Source of the DNA: Actinomycetota bacterium | GTDB lineage: Bacteria; Actinomycetota; Acidimicrobiia; Acidimicrobiales; Acidimicrobilacustridaceae | DNA length: 64,000 nt | NCBI GenBank assembly: GCA_016185305.1 | Contig: JACPNV010000001.1 | Span: 62,001-126,000 of the forward strand | Reading direction: 5' to 3' | Part shown: positions 17,648 through 26,220 of the stretch, in pieces | How the letters are laid out: each line of letters opens with the position of its first letter | How positions within the stretch are numbered: the stretch's first letter is position 1 | The notes under the pieces: model-generated | Database searches by the model: none | What the model was told of the DNA's origin: nothing | What the model saw: only the letters and a program-made list of their open reading frames with translations | Position numbers and translations under genes: made by a program

Positions 17648-17737
17648 GGCAGCATCCTTGCCGACCGAGCGTCCGCTGCGCTCATCCGCGAGCGGCGGGC
17701 CGCGATGTCGGGTCGAGGTGCGGTACGGTCCGCGTCC

Positions 17738-17917
17738 GTGAGCCACGACGGCATCATCGATCTCCGATCCGGCACCGTCACCTGGCCTACGCCGGAGATG
17801 AGGCGCGCCGTGGCGGAGGCCGATGCCGGCGACGACGGGTACGGCGAAGACCCGACTGTCAGGCCCCCGAGCGCGGTGCTTCTCGATTCGTGCCAAGCGA
17901 TCGCGACGGCGCCGTGA
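17738..17917 (+). pseudogene. Truncated low-specificity L-threonine aldolase
   Basis: From GTG 17738 the frame reads [19 protein letters not shown], then [11 protein letters not shown], the unmistakable N-terminus of PLP-dependent threonine aldolase (normally ~340 aa; the usual motif is RSDTVT). Homology ends after about 41 codons, near base 17860. The frame then runs 18 codons of unrelated sequence to a TGA at 17915-17917, which overlaps the next gene's GTG (GTGA). The PLP lysine domain and everything after it are missing. The intact downstream overlap suggests an internal deletion of most of the gene, real or from assembly. Confidence 0.75.
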
Positions 17918-18603
17918 GCGGCTCGACGATCCTCGCCATCTACGCCCACCCCGACGACTCCGAGGTGTCGAGCGCCGGCACGCTCGCCCGCTGGGCCCGG
18001 GAGGGCCGCGAGGTCCACCTGATCATCTGCACGCTGGGCGAGAAGGGAACCGAAGATGCCGGCCTCGACCCGGCCGAGCTGGCGGCGACCCGCGCCCAGG
18101 AGACCGCCGCCGCGTGCGCAGTCGTGGGCATCGCGTCGCACGAGAACCTCGGCTACCCCGACGGCGAGTTCGCGAGCGTGCTGGAGACTCGTGGACGCCT
18201 GGTGGAGCGGATCCGCGCCCTGCGGCCCGCGATCGTCATGACGTCCGACCCGACCGCCGTGCTGTTCGGGGCCAGCTACGTGAACCATCTCGATCACCGA
18301 TCCGTCGGCTTCGCGGTGCTCGACTCGTGCGCACCGGCCGCCGCCCGGCCCCACTACTTTCCCGACGCGGGGCCGCCGCACCAGGTCGAAGAGATCTTCC
18401 TGTCCGGCACGTTGGCCCCCGACACCTGGATCGACGTCTCCGACACGCTCGAGGTGAAGGTGGAGGCTCTGCGCTGCCACCGCAGCCAGCTCGGCGACGA
18501 AGCCGACACGATGGCCCAGCTCGTCCGAGCCCGGGCGGCCGCGGCTGGTGCCGAGGCCGGCTTCGGCGCCGCCGAGGGCTTTCGCGTGATCCGGTTCGTG
18601 TAG
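17914..18603 (+). CDS. PIG-L/LmbE-family deacetylase
   Basis: 229 aa from GTG 17914 (overlapping the upstream TGA); GTG 17890 would add 8 residues. The N-terminal [12 protein letters not shown] carries the zinc-binding HPDD, and [14 protein letters not shown] supplies the downstream His/Asp zinc ligands. [10 protein letters not shown] and [15 protein letters not shown] are common in this family. Members remove N-acetyl groups from GlcNAc conjugates, for example in mycothiol synthesis or antibiotic and glycolipid pathways. The substrate is unknown. Confidence 0.85.
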   Translation: MSGSTILAIYAHPDDSEVSSAGTLARWAREGREVHLIICTLGEKGTEDAGLDPAELAATRAQETAAACAVVGIASHENLGYPDGEFASVLETRGRLVERIRALRPAIVMTSDPTAVLFGASYVNHLDHRSVGFAVLDSCAPAAARPHYFPDAGPPHQVEEIFLSGTLAPDTWIDVSDTLEVKVEALRCHRSQLGDEADTMAQLVRARAAAAGAEAGFGAAEGFRVIRFV

Positions 18604-18704
18604 CACCGCGCCGCGGCTCCCGACCGTTCTCCTCTCGAACCGTGGCGGGCGGCCCTGACCGAGGTGCAGAACCGCAACCGGTTGGCGAGGGCAGTGGTCA
18701 GCGT

Positions 18705-19064
18705 TCAGCGCACGCGGGGCTGGGGCCGGTTCCCGGACGAGGTCCGAGGAGGACCGGTCCGCGACCTGTTCAGCGCCTTGTCGTCCCGCCAGTTGCCGGA
18801 CTCGCCGGTTTGCTGGATGGTCTTCCACTCGCCCATGGCTCGCAACGCCAGCATGGCGACGACCGCGACCCCTACGGCGGCGATGGTCGCCCCGACGAGG
18901 CCGCCGATGCCAGGCACGGCGGCGGAACATCCGGTGCCGCACTGCAGGTCGGTGACGCTGTAGCCGATGAACCCGCCCGTCGCGCCGGCCGCGAGGATGG
19001 CGACGAACGCCACGATGCGCGCCAGTCTCGGTGGGGCCGCGCTCTGCTCCTCCGGAGATGGCAT
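18705..19064 (-). CDS. Small two-TM membrane protein, unknown
   Basis: 119 aa from ATG 19064; an in-frame ATG at 19118 would add 18 residues. Two hydrophobic segments, ARIVAFVAILAAGATGGFIG and GLVGATIAAVGVAVVAMLAL, flank a loop with two cysteines (LQCGTGCSAA). The C-terminus is Arg/Pro-rich and likely cytoplasmic. Convergent with the PIG-L gene; the 101-nt gap between them shows nothing convincing. Family not recognised. Confidence 0.6.
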   Translation of the reverse strand: MPSPEEQSAAPPRLARIVAFVAILAAGATGGFIGYSVTDLQCGTGCSAAVPGIGGLVGATIAAVGVAVVAMLALRAMGEWKTIQQTGESGNWRDDKALNRSRTGPPRTSSGNRPQPRVR

Positions 19065-19138
19065 GGGGAAGATCGTACGCGGACCCGAAGGCATTCCCCG
19101 ATTCCACACCCGCGGCACCGGCCCCTACAGTCTGCGCC

Positions 19139-19873
19139 GTGCGTCCCTTGGTCGTCCTCCCCACCTACAACGAAGTCGAGAACATCCTCGAGGTCTTGCA
19201 GAAGGTGCGCGACGCCGCGCCCGACGCAGAGATCCTGGTCGTCGACGATGGCAGCCCGGATGGGACGGCGGGCATGGCCGAGGGCTGGGGGCATCAGCAC
19301 GGCGGTGTCTCGGTCCTGCGCCGCACCAAGAAGTCCGGTCTCGGCAGCGCCTACCGCGCCGGGTTCACCGAGGGTCTCAAGGAGGGCTTCGACATCCTCA
19401 TCGAGATGGACTCTGACCTCTCGCACGACCCGGCGGCCCTGCCGTCGCTCATCCATGCGGTGGAGGACGGCGCCTCGCTGGCGATCGGCTCCCGCTACGT
19501 GCCAGGCGGGCACATCCCGAACTGGAAGTGGCACCGCAAGTTCCTCTCCCGTGGAGGCAACGTCTACGCCGGCCTCGTGCTCGGGCTCGGCGTGCGCGAC
19601 GCGACTGCCGGCTACCGGGCGTACGCGGCCGACGCGCTCTCGAAGATCGAGCTCGACACCATCAAGGCCGACGGGTACGGGTTCCAGATCGAGATGGCGT
19701 ATGAGATCAAGAAGAACGGCGGTCGCATCGTGGAGATCCCGATCTCGTTCACCGACCGGGTCCGCGGCGAGTCCAAGATGTCGGGGAAGATCGTCGTGGA
19801 GGCGCTGGTGCTGGTGACCTGGTGGGGCCTCCGCGACCGGGTGCTGCGGCGGGGCAAGCGGATCGCGAGGTAG
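19139..19873 (+). CDS. Polyprenol-phosphate mannosyltransferase-like GT2 (Ppm1/DPM1-like)
   Basis: 244 aa from GTG 19139. LVVLPTYNEVENILEVLQ and VVDDGSPDGT are the GT2 N-terminal nucleotide-binding elements. EMDSDLSHDPAALP contains the metal-binding DxD-like centre, and GSRYVPGG with RKFLSRGGNVYA matches DPM1/Ppm1. DGYGFQIEMAYEIKKNGGRIVEIPI is also diagnostic. The enzyme would load mannose from GDP-mannose onto polyprenol phosphate for lipoglycan or protein mannosylation. Unlike some actinobacterial Ppm1 proteins it has no fused N-acyltransferase domain. Confidence 0.9.
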   Translation: MRPLVVLPTYNEVENILEVLQKVRDAAPDAEILVVDDGSPDGTAGMAEGWGHQHGGVSVLRRTKKSGLGSAYRAGFTEGLKEGFDILIEMDSDLSHDPAALPSLIHAVEDGASLAIGSRYVPGGHIPNWKWHRKFLSRGGNVYAGLVLGLGVRDATAGYRAYAADALSKIELDTIKADGYGFQIEMAYEIKKNGGRIVEIPISFTDRVRGESKMSGKIVVEALVLVTWWGLRDRVLRRGKRIAR

Positions 19874-19917
19874 CGCTCGGTCTCGGTTCGCACATGGCGC
19901 CGAATAGCCTCGCCGTG

Positions 19918-20421
19918 ATGAGCGGAGCCGCAGCCTGGAAGGAATGGATCGTTGGTGGCGCCCTCATCGAGACCGATGCGGGCTTGCTGCTCGTGCAGAA
20001 CCAACGACGCGGCGGCCGTGTCGATTGGAGCCCGCCCGGTGGCGTCATCGATGAAGGTGAAGAGCTCTTGGCCGGCCTCACGCGCGAGGTCGTGGAGGAG
20101 ACCGGCCTCCTCGTCACCGAGTGGCACGGGCCGACCTATGAGATAGAAGCGCACGCGCCTGGGCTCGGGTGGCACCTTCGCGTCGAGGTGTGGACCGCGG
20201 TGGCGTTCGAGGGTTCGTTGCACTGCGACGACCCCGATGGCATCGTCACCGACGTGCGCTACGTTCCGGCCGACGAGCTCGCCGACCTCGTGCGCGACAA
20301 CCATCCCTGGGTCGTCGATCCGTTGCGCGAGTACCTCGCCGAGCGGTGGGTCGGCAGCCGCAGCTTCGCCTACCACGTCGAAGGCGAGCGGCTCGGCAAC
20401 CTCGTCGTGACCCGGCGCTGA
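19918..20421 (+). CDS. Nudix hydrolase
   Basis: 167 aa from ATG 19918 (GTG 19915 and ATG 19894 possible). It carries a complete Nudix box GX5EX7REUXEEXGU: GVIDEGE, then the REVVEETGLL core. Flanking strands WIVGGALIETDAGLLLVQNQ and the C-terminal VRYVPADELADLV are typical. These enzymes cleave nucleoside diphosphates linked to another moiety; no feature fixes the substrate. Lies 44 nt downstream of the mannosyltransferase gene, probably the same transcript. Confidence 0.85.
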   Translation: MSGAAAWKEWIVGGALIETDAGLLLVQNQRRGGRVDWSPPGGVIDEGEELLAGLTREVVEETGLLVTEWHGPTYEIEAHAPGLGWHLRVEVWTAVAFEGSLHCDDPDGIVTDVRYVPADELADLVRDNHPWVVDPLREYLAERWVGSRSFAYHVEGERLGNLVVTRR

Positions 20422-20458
20422 CGCCGCGCCCGCTCTGCGCCGCCTACCCTCGGCGGCC

Positions 20459-21784
20459 GTGACCGTTACGCCGACCCGTGGCGAGGCCCTCAGCGATCGC
20501 GCCGAACGTGCCATCCTCCACGTCGACATGGACATGTTCTTCGTGGCGGTCGAGTTGCTCGACCGGCCGGAGCTGCGCGGCCAGCCGGTCATCGTCGGAG
20601 GATCGGGCGAGCGGGGTGTGGTCGCAGCCGCGTCGTACGAAGCGCGTGCCTATGGCATCCACTCGGCGATGTCCTCGGTGCGAGCGCAGCGGCTCTGCCC
20701 TCACGCCGTGTTCCTCTCGGGGCGGTTCCACCGCTACTCGGAGGTGAGCCGCGAGGTGATGGCGATCTTCAGGTCGTACACGCCGCTGGTCGAGCCGCTC
20801 TCGCTCGACGAAGCCTTCCTCGACGTCACCGGCTCGCTTCGCCTGTTCGGCTCGGCGGTGCGGATCGGCTCGGAGATCCGGCGCCGGGTCGGCGACGAGC
20901 AGGGGCTCACCTGTTCGGTGGGCATCGCCCCCACCAAGTTCGTCGCCAAGCTCGCGTCCGAGGCCGCGAAGCCGACCGCGTCACCGCAGGGACCGCAGCC
21001 CGGGCTGGGCGTCAAGGTGGTCGAGCGGGACGAGCTCTTCGACTTCCTGCACCCGCTCCCGGTGGGGGCACTCTGGGGTGTCGGTCCTGCGACCCACGCC
21101 AAACTCGACCGGCTCGGTGTGCGCACGGTGGGCGACCTCGCCGCTCTCCGGCTCGACATCGTCGTGGGGGTGGTCGGCCAGGCCCAGGGCCGCCACTTGC
21201 ACGCGCTCGCAACCGGCATCGACGAGCGTTCGGTCGAGCCCGAGCGGCGGGTCAAGTCCATCGGCCACGAAGAGACGTTCGCCCACGATCGCCATGATCG
21301 GGCGTCGCTGGAGCGGGAGCTCGTGCGGCTCGCGGACGGGGTCGGCGCCCGGATGCGGGCGCACGACGTCGTGGGCCGCACGATCACGCTCAAGGTTCGC
21401 TTCCATGACTTCCGAACGATCACGCGCTCGGTCACGCTGGCCGAGCCGACCGGCAGCACCGCGCTCGTCGCCCAGAGCGCGAGGGTGCTGCTGGGCCAGA
21501 TCGATCCGGCGCCCGGGGTCCGCCTCCTCGGGATGAGTGTGAGTGGCCTGGCCGAGGGCGGCCCGCAACAGCTCAGCTTCGACGACGTGCTGCCCGACCG
21601 TGCCGCGGGCACCGAGCCGACCGGGGCGGTCTCGCGAGCCTGGACCGGGGCCGAGGGCGCGGTTGATGCCATCCGCGACCGGTTCGGTGCTCAGATCATC
21701 GGGCCGGCGACCCTCGCCGGTCCCGGCGGCATCCGCCGCAAGCGCCGGGGCGATCAGCAATGGGGTCCGCACCGGGAGCCATGA
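20459..21784 (+). CDS. dinB: DNA polymerase IV (Y-family translesion polymerase)
   Basis: 441 aa, GTG start. ILHVDMDMFFVAVELL holds the first catalytic Asp. VVAAASYEARAYGIHSAM is the fingers motif, PLSLDEAFLDVTGS the second catalytic SLDE, and CSVGIAPTKFVAKLASEAAKP the palm end. GVGPATHAKLDRLGVRTVGD is the helix-hairpin-helix of the thumb; the little-finger domain follows. No clear beta-clamp-binding motif is seen at the C-terminus (AGPGGIRRKRRG). No actinobacterial LexA box of the GAACnnnnGTTC type is visible just upstream. Confidence 0.92.
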   Translation: MTVTPTRGEALSDRAERAILHVDMDMFFVAVELLDRPELRGQPVIVGGSGERGVVAAASYEARAYGIHSAMSSVRAQRLCPHAVFLSGRFHRYSEVSREVMAIFRSYTPLVEPLSLDEAFLDVTGSLRLFGSAVRIGSEIRRRVGDEQGLTCSVGIAPTKFVAKLASEAAKPTASPQGPQPGLGVKVVERDELFDFLHPLPVGALWGVGPATHAKLDRLGVRTVGDLAALRLDIVVGVVGQAQGRHLHALATGIDERSVEPERRVKSIGHEETFAHDRHDRASLERELVRLADGVGARMRAHDVVGRTITLKVRFHDFRTITRSVTLAEPTGSTALVAQSARVLLGQIDPAPGVRLLGMSVSGLAEGGPQQLSFDDVLPDRAAGTEPTGAVSRAWTGAEGAVDAIRDRFGAQIIGPATLAGPGGIRRKRRGDQQWGPHREP

Positions 21785-22055
21785 TCAAACCCGACGAAGC
21801 GTGTGTCCCCTCCACGGGATCTCCGTCGAATCCCTCAGCGCTCGGAGCGACCTTCCGATAGAGGGTGCAGCCTTCGACGTTCGCGCGGGATGGTTCGCGA
21901 AGCGACGACAGTCAGCTCAACGCAGGATCGGGGTAGGAGCCGGTGAGAATCATCAGTGACGGAAGGATCGCTGGCTACGCGTTGTTGATCGAAGCGGTCT
22001 GCGCGAGACTGTACGAAAGCATCCCCGTCGGGTGACCGATCGAAGGGAACCAAGC
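21785..22055. other. Intergenic region upstream of the DUF3040 gene
   Basis: 271 nt without a convincing gene. It ends in a purine-rich ribosome binding site, GAAGGGA at 22042-22048, 7 nt before the GTG at 22056. A loose promoter-like pair (TTGATC near 21987 and a TACGAA-type box about 20 nt downstream) can be seen but is weak. Confidence 0.4.
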
Positions 22056-22439
22056 GTGCCGCTTTCCGAGGACGAACAACGGATCCTCTCTGAGATAGAG
22101 GCAAACCTCTACGAGACCGATCCTGCCCTCGCGCGCGACATCGCTGACACGACCGTCTACACCGTCGCCTCCCGCCATCTGAAGTGGGGCATCTTCGGTC
22201 TCATCGCCGGCTTGGGCATGCTGATCGGCGGCCTGTGGGTCTCGATGATCGTGCTCTCGTTCGTGGGCTTCCTGGCGATGCTGCTCTCCGCTATGGCCGT
22301 CGAGAGCAGCCTGCGGAAGATGGGCAAGGCAAGCTGGGAACAGCTCATGCAGACCATGCGAGCCGATGGCATGCGCGACTACTTCGGTGATCGCTCCCAA
22401 CGGGTTCGCGACCGCTTCCGCCGCGACGACGAGAAGTAG
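22056..22439 (+). CDS. DUF3040 membrane protein
   Basis: 127 aa from GTG 22056, chosen for its GAAGGGA ribosome site and because family members begin with M-P-L-S-E. PLSEDEQRILSEIEANLYETD is the conserved N-terminal cytoplasmic helix of DUF3040. Two adjacent TM helices (WGIFGLIAGLGMLIGGLWV and IVLSFVGFLAMLLSAMAV) are followed by a basic C-terminus. The family is actinobacterial and of unknown function. Convergent with the transglutaminase gene. Confidence 0.85.
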   Translation: MPLSEDEQRILSEIEANLYETDPALARDIADTTVYTVASRHLKWGIFGLIAGLGMLIGGLWVSMIVLSFVGFLAMLLSAMAVESSLRKMGKASWEQLMQTMRADGMRDYFGDRSQRVRDRFRRDDEK

Positions 22440-22502
22440 ATCCAAGCTCGACCGACGGCGACGTGTTGGTCTTGTGGACGGTCGGGGCTGGCGGTGGGCT
22501 AC

Positions 22503-24839
22503 CTAGCGGTTGCTGGTGGCCGAGTGCCTCGGTGTGCCCTTGCGCCGGCGGAAGATCGGCCTGGGGTCGAGGTGGTTCGCGAATCGGCGGCCCGAGGTCG
22601 TGCGCTCGCGCACCGCAGTGCTGATGGTCGACGCGGCACCCTCCGCGTGGTGTGCGGCTTCCCCGTCGACCAGGTGCTCGGCGAAGGTGGCCGCGTCGGT
22701 GTGGTGGGCGAGATCGATCAGCACCGCGCTCGTCTCGGGGATCGTGGCGCCAGCTCGGACTGCGAACTCGTCGTTGGTCTCCGCGGCCAGGGGCGCCACG
22801 CCGACGAGCTCGAGGTCTTCGACGGACTCCTGCCAGGCGACGCGCACACGGGCGCTGGGTTCGGTGGCCCGGTGTCTTCGGCGCCGGGCGAAGGAGCGCC
22901 GGATGCTGCTCACCACGAGGGCGTACGCGCCGGCCAGCAACACCAGCACGAAGAGCGGGCCGAGGATCCATCTGAGGTCGAGCCCTGCTGCCTCGTTGTC
23001 GCTCGCCGACGTCTGGCCGGAGTTGGTGTTCAGCGCGTTCGGGTCGAGCGGGGCCGGTGCCGGGGTGGGGGCGGGCGTCGTGCCCGGAACCGAGCCGCCG
23101 GGAGCGACAGTCGTCGAGGGGGTGGCGTTCGGGTCCTGCCCGACCTGGTTTGGCTTGACGTCGGTCCAGGACTGCATGTTCGGAGCACCACGGCCCGGCG
23201 TGGGCTCGAAGGCCACCCAGCCGTACTGCCCCAGGTAGACCTCGGGCCACGCGTGGGCGTGCTCACCCCGCACGTGGTACAGGTTCGGATTGTTCTGATC
23301 GGCCTCGCCCCAGGTGAACCCGACCGCGACCCGAGACGGGACGCCGAGGGAGCGGGCCATCGCCGCCATCGTGCCCGCGTACTGCTCGCAATAGCCCTCT
23401 TTGTTGTCGAGGAAGTCGTCGATGGCGCGCTCGCCACTTCCTGGCGGCACTTTGAGGTTGTACTTGAACTCCGGGCCCTGGAACCAGTCTTGCAACGCCC
23501 GCATCTTGTCGTAGGTGGTGTCTTTGCCTGCCGTCTTCGCCTGCGCTGCGTCGCGCGCCTTCAGCGAGAAGTCCGCAGGGAGCGACAGGTAGCGGGTGCT
23601 GATGTCTTCGGGGATGGACGTGTCGGCGTTGCGGAGCTGGTCGGGCGTGAACGCGGGGATCTTCGACTTCACCGTGTAGGCGAGCCCGTCGGACGTCTCG
23701 AGCTGCGTGTCGACGATCAACGTCGACGAGTCGGCTTGGTAGCGAGCCGAGGCCTCCTTGCTGACGTACACGGGTTGGTAGGCCGCGGGGAGCCACAAGC
23801 GGGCCAGGCCCGTGATCGTGTACTTCTGCTCGACGAGCGAGTTCGCGGCCGGGATGTCAGGAGACCCGAGATCACCTTCGGCCGCGGTGAACTTGCCCTT
23901 GGAGCGCCAGCTGCTTCCGTCGAAGGTGTCGAGCGAGGTCAGGCGCCAGTACGCCGGCTCGGACGATTCGACATCGAACAACTCCACGTTGGCCTGATCG
24001 ATCATGCGGGTCTGGATCTCGACGAGCGGGGAGATGGTGAACCGATCGCCCGCGCCCTTCCCCTCCGCGCACTTGTTCCAGCAGAGCACGGGGTTGGAGT
24101 CGGCGCCCGGTGCGGCGGGACCCAGGACGATGCCGGCGACCGCGGCAAAGGCGGCGAGCAGCGCGCCGGTCTTGAACAGCGCGGCGCTCCCGCGGTCGAT
24201 GTCGGAGCTCAGCCATCCCGCACTGGTCTCTCTCTTGGCCACCGTGTGCAGGAGGATGAACGCGAGCGCGGCCGCGATGAAGATCCCCGTCGCCATGACT
24301 CGGTTGACGACCGAGCCGAGCAGCGAGCAGAAGATGAACAGCGTGCTGGCGGGCACGATGGCCTCCCACGCCGACCACAACCGGAACGCAGCCCAGTCCG
24401 CGAGGAAGACGGCGAAGTACAGGGCGATCGCGCTCGCGAGCAGGAAGCCGGTTTCGGTGGGGGCAGGTGCCGTGACGTTCTGGAAGGTGTTCCAGGATTG
24501 CGAGAGCGACGCCCGCACGACCTCGAGCGTGGCCCCGCTGGGGAGCCCGTACCGCACCGAGCTGAGGTAGAGCAGGTAGGTGACGACGAGACCGAGCCCG
24601 AGGAAGCCGACCAGCCCCGAGAGCCCGATGCCCCACCCGCGCCGCCGGCCGAGCGCCATCATCACGTGGCTGTAGACGACCACCACGAGCAACGGCCCGA
24701 GAAAGCTCGAATCGACGAAGACCCGGTTGAAGCCGACGACCACCGCGAGTGACACGAGGGCGAGGGCGAGCTCGGCCGGCACCTGGTAGCGCGAGCGGCG
24801 GGTGGGTCGGGTCGGCTTGTCGGTCGCGGTGGCCGTCAT
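22503..24839 (-). CDS. Transglutaminase-like (TgpA-type) membrane protein with C-terminal extension
   Basis: 778 aa from ATG 24839 (ATG 24878 possible). About six TM helices occupy residues 15-250. A large extracytoplasmic region follows, containing a transglutaminase core: GYCEQYAGTMAAMARSLGVP with the nucleophilic Cys, GEHAHAWPEVYL with the His, and WVAFEPTPG, where Glu stands at the usual acid position. A Pro/Thr linker precedes one more TM (WILGPLFVLVLLAGAYALVV) and a cytoplasmic tail. It forms a block with DUF58 and MoxR genes, an arrangement common in bacteria and thought to act on envelope proteins. Substrate unknown. Confidence 0.85.
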   Translation of the reverse strand: MTATATDKPTRPTRRSRYQVPAELALALVSLAVVVGFNRVFVDSSFLGPLLVVVVYSHVMMALGRRRGWGIGLSGLVGFLGLGLVVTYLLYLSSVRYGLPSGATLEVVRASLSQSWNTFQNVTAPAPTETGFLLASAIALYFAVFLADWAAFRLWSAWEAIVPASTLFIFCSLLGSVVNRVMATGIFIAAALAFILLHTVAKRETSAGWLSSDIDRGSAALFKTGALLAAFAAVAGIVLGPAAPGADSNPVLCWNKCAEGKGAGDRFTISPLVEIQTRMIDQANVELFDVESSEPAYWRLTSLDTFDGSSWRSKGKFTAAEGDLGSPDIPAANSLVEQKYTITGLARLWLPAAYQPVYVSKEASARYQADSSTLIVDTQLETSDGLAYTVKSKIPAFTPDQLRNADTSIPEDISTRYLSLPADFSLKARDAAQAKTAGKDTTYDKMRALQDWFQGPEFKYNLKVPPGSGERAIDDFLDNKEGYCEQYAGTMAAMARSLGVPSRVAVGFTWGEADQNNPNLYHVRGEHAHAWPEVYLGQYGWVAFEPTPGRGAPNMQSWTDVKPNQVGQDPNATPSTTVAPGGSVPGTTPAPTPAPAPLDPNALNTNSGQTSASDNEAAGLDLRWILGPLFVLVLLAGAYALVVSSIRRSFARRRRHRATEPSARVRVAWQESVEDLELVGVAPLAAETNDEFAVRAGATIPETSAVLIDLAHHTDAATFAEHLVDGEAAHHAEGAASTISTAVRERTTSGRRFANHLDPRPIFRRRKGTPRHSATSNR

Positions 24840-24927
24840 CGGGAAGCGCAGATCATCTGGGGCAGCCGGGAAGACCATGCGCCGACCGGCGCGGGCGCAT
24901 CTGCGCGCACGATCTGAGAGGGATTGG

Positions 24928-26208
24928 TCATCGGGGCATCCCCGCGCGCCGTGAGAACGGATCGAACGGTTCGTCGGTGCTCGTCCGGGGATCGTAGGCG
25001 GGGTCGGGCACGAACTTGTCGCGGCTGGGTCGCTGGCGCGTGCGCCGCATGGCGCCGTTCCACAGCTCGGCGAACGGCTTGTTGGCCGTGACGCGCAAGA
25101 CGTTGGACCGCGCCGAGTCGGCAGGGGCGGGTGCATGCGGGTTCCAGCTCGACGGGTCGAACTGGACGATCGTGACCGAGCCGAACCGCTGCCGCAGGCG
25201 AGCGAGTTGCTCTATCTCCTGCGATGCCATGGTGGCGACGATCGCGATCAGGGCGCCACCGGTGGAAGATCGAGCGGCCCTGGCGATGACTCGGCGGAAG
25301 GCGGCGTCGTGGCTCGCCTCGACCGAGGCCAGGTGCTCCATGATCGACTCGACGTGCGCGTGGCCGGCGGCGAAGCCCGAGTCGGAGCCGTCGGTCGTGA
25401 GCAGCCGCACGAGGTCTTGGCGGCGGGCACTCGCGGTCACGACGCTGGCGGCAGCTGAGATCACCAGCTCGAGCGACGCGGGCGTGTTCGCGGCGGCGCG
25501 TATGTCAGCCAGCACGGTTGCCCGGCCCTGCCACGGGAGCTCGTCCTGGCGGACCATCAGCTCGTCGTGCTTCGCGGTCGACGCCCAGTGCACGCGGCGG
25601 AGGTCGTCGCCGACCTGGTACTGGCGGAGGGCGTAGAAGTCCTCGCCGCTGCGCCCGAGCGCGTTCGGGTGCTCGGCGCCGGCCATCGGATCGTTCCCGG
25701 TGGTGAGCGGCACCGGGGTGAGCGTGTCGATGTGGGGGTAGACGGTCAGCTCGCTGACGCCCGACGCGGTCATCGTCACGCGGGAGATGGTGAACGGATC
25801 GGTGAGCACGACGCGCAAGGGGCCGATCTCGAGGATGCCGCGCTTGTCGGTCGGCAGGCGGTAGGCGGCCCGTTCGACTTCGCCCGTCGCGAGCGGACCG
25901 ACGAGGAGATTCGCGCCCCGGGTGCCACTGACCGCGTCGCGCAGGCCGAGCACCGGCGTTCGCCGGCGGCCGATGTTCTCCACCCGGAGATCGACCCGGC
26001 TGGGGGACCCGGCATGCACCCGAGGCGGGTGCAGCTCGCGGGTCACGTCTATGCGGAGTCGCGTGAGGCCGACATACATCGAGCAGAGCAAGACGAGGGC
26101 GAGCAAGGTCGCACCCACGAGGAACAGCTCGAGCGAGCCGAGCACGCGGCCGGTGACGATGAAAGCCAGCCCACCGAAGGCGATCGTCCAGCCCTGGCGG
26201 GTAGGCAA
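24928..26208 (-). CDS. DUF58-domain protein
   Basis: 426 aa. Two N-terminal TM helices (residues ~8-45) precede an extracytoplasmic or interface region. The DUF58 signature DFYALRQYQVGDDLRRVHWASTAKH follows, continuing into a vWA-like fold (RATVLADIRA). MoxR/DUF58/transglutaminase operons are widespread; the AAA protein is thought to act as a chaperone for vWA partners. The gene order moxR-DUF58-transglutaminase on this strand, with 12 nt and 88 nt gaps, indicates one operon. Confidence 0.88.
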   Translation of the reverse strand: MPTRQGWTIAFGGLAFIVTGRVLGSLELFLVGATLLALVLLCSMYVGLTRLRIDVTRELHPPRVHAGSPSRVDLRVENIGRRRTPVLGLRDAVSGTRGANLLVGPLATGEVERAAYRLPTDKRGILEIGPLRVVLTDPFTISRVTMTASGVSELTVYPHIDTLTPVPLTTGNDPMAGAEHPNALGRSGEDFYALRQYQVGDDLRRVHWASTAKHDELMVRQDELPWQGRATVLADIRAAANTPASLELVISAAASVVTASARRQDLVRLLTTDGSDSGFAAGHAHVESIMEHLASVEASHDAAFRRVIARAARSSTGGALIAIVATMASQEIEQLARLRQRFGSVTIVQFDPSSWNPHAPAPADSARSNVLRVTANKPFAELWNGAMRRTRQRPSRDKFVPDPAYDPRTSTDEPFDPFSRRAGMPR

Positions 26209-26220
26209 GCTCTGGACCTC

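Noticed and set aside
18664..18963. Plus-strand 99-codon frame after the PIG-L gene
   Set aside because: The minus-strand frame has two clear TM helices and better composition.
20422..20458. LexA box upstream of dinB
   Set aside because: No GAACnnnnGTTC-type site is visible in the short gap or the end of the preceding gene.
22494..24752. 752-codon plus-strand frame opposite the transglutaminase gene
   Set aside because: Arg/Gly/Glu-rich shadow with no domain, fully antisense to a recognisable protein.
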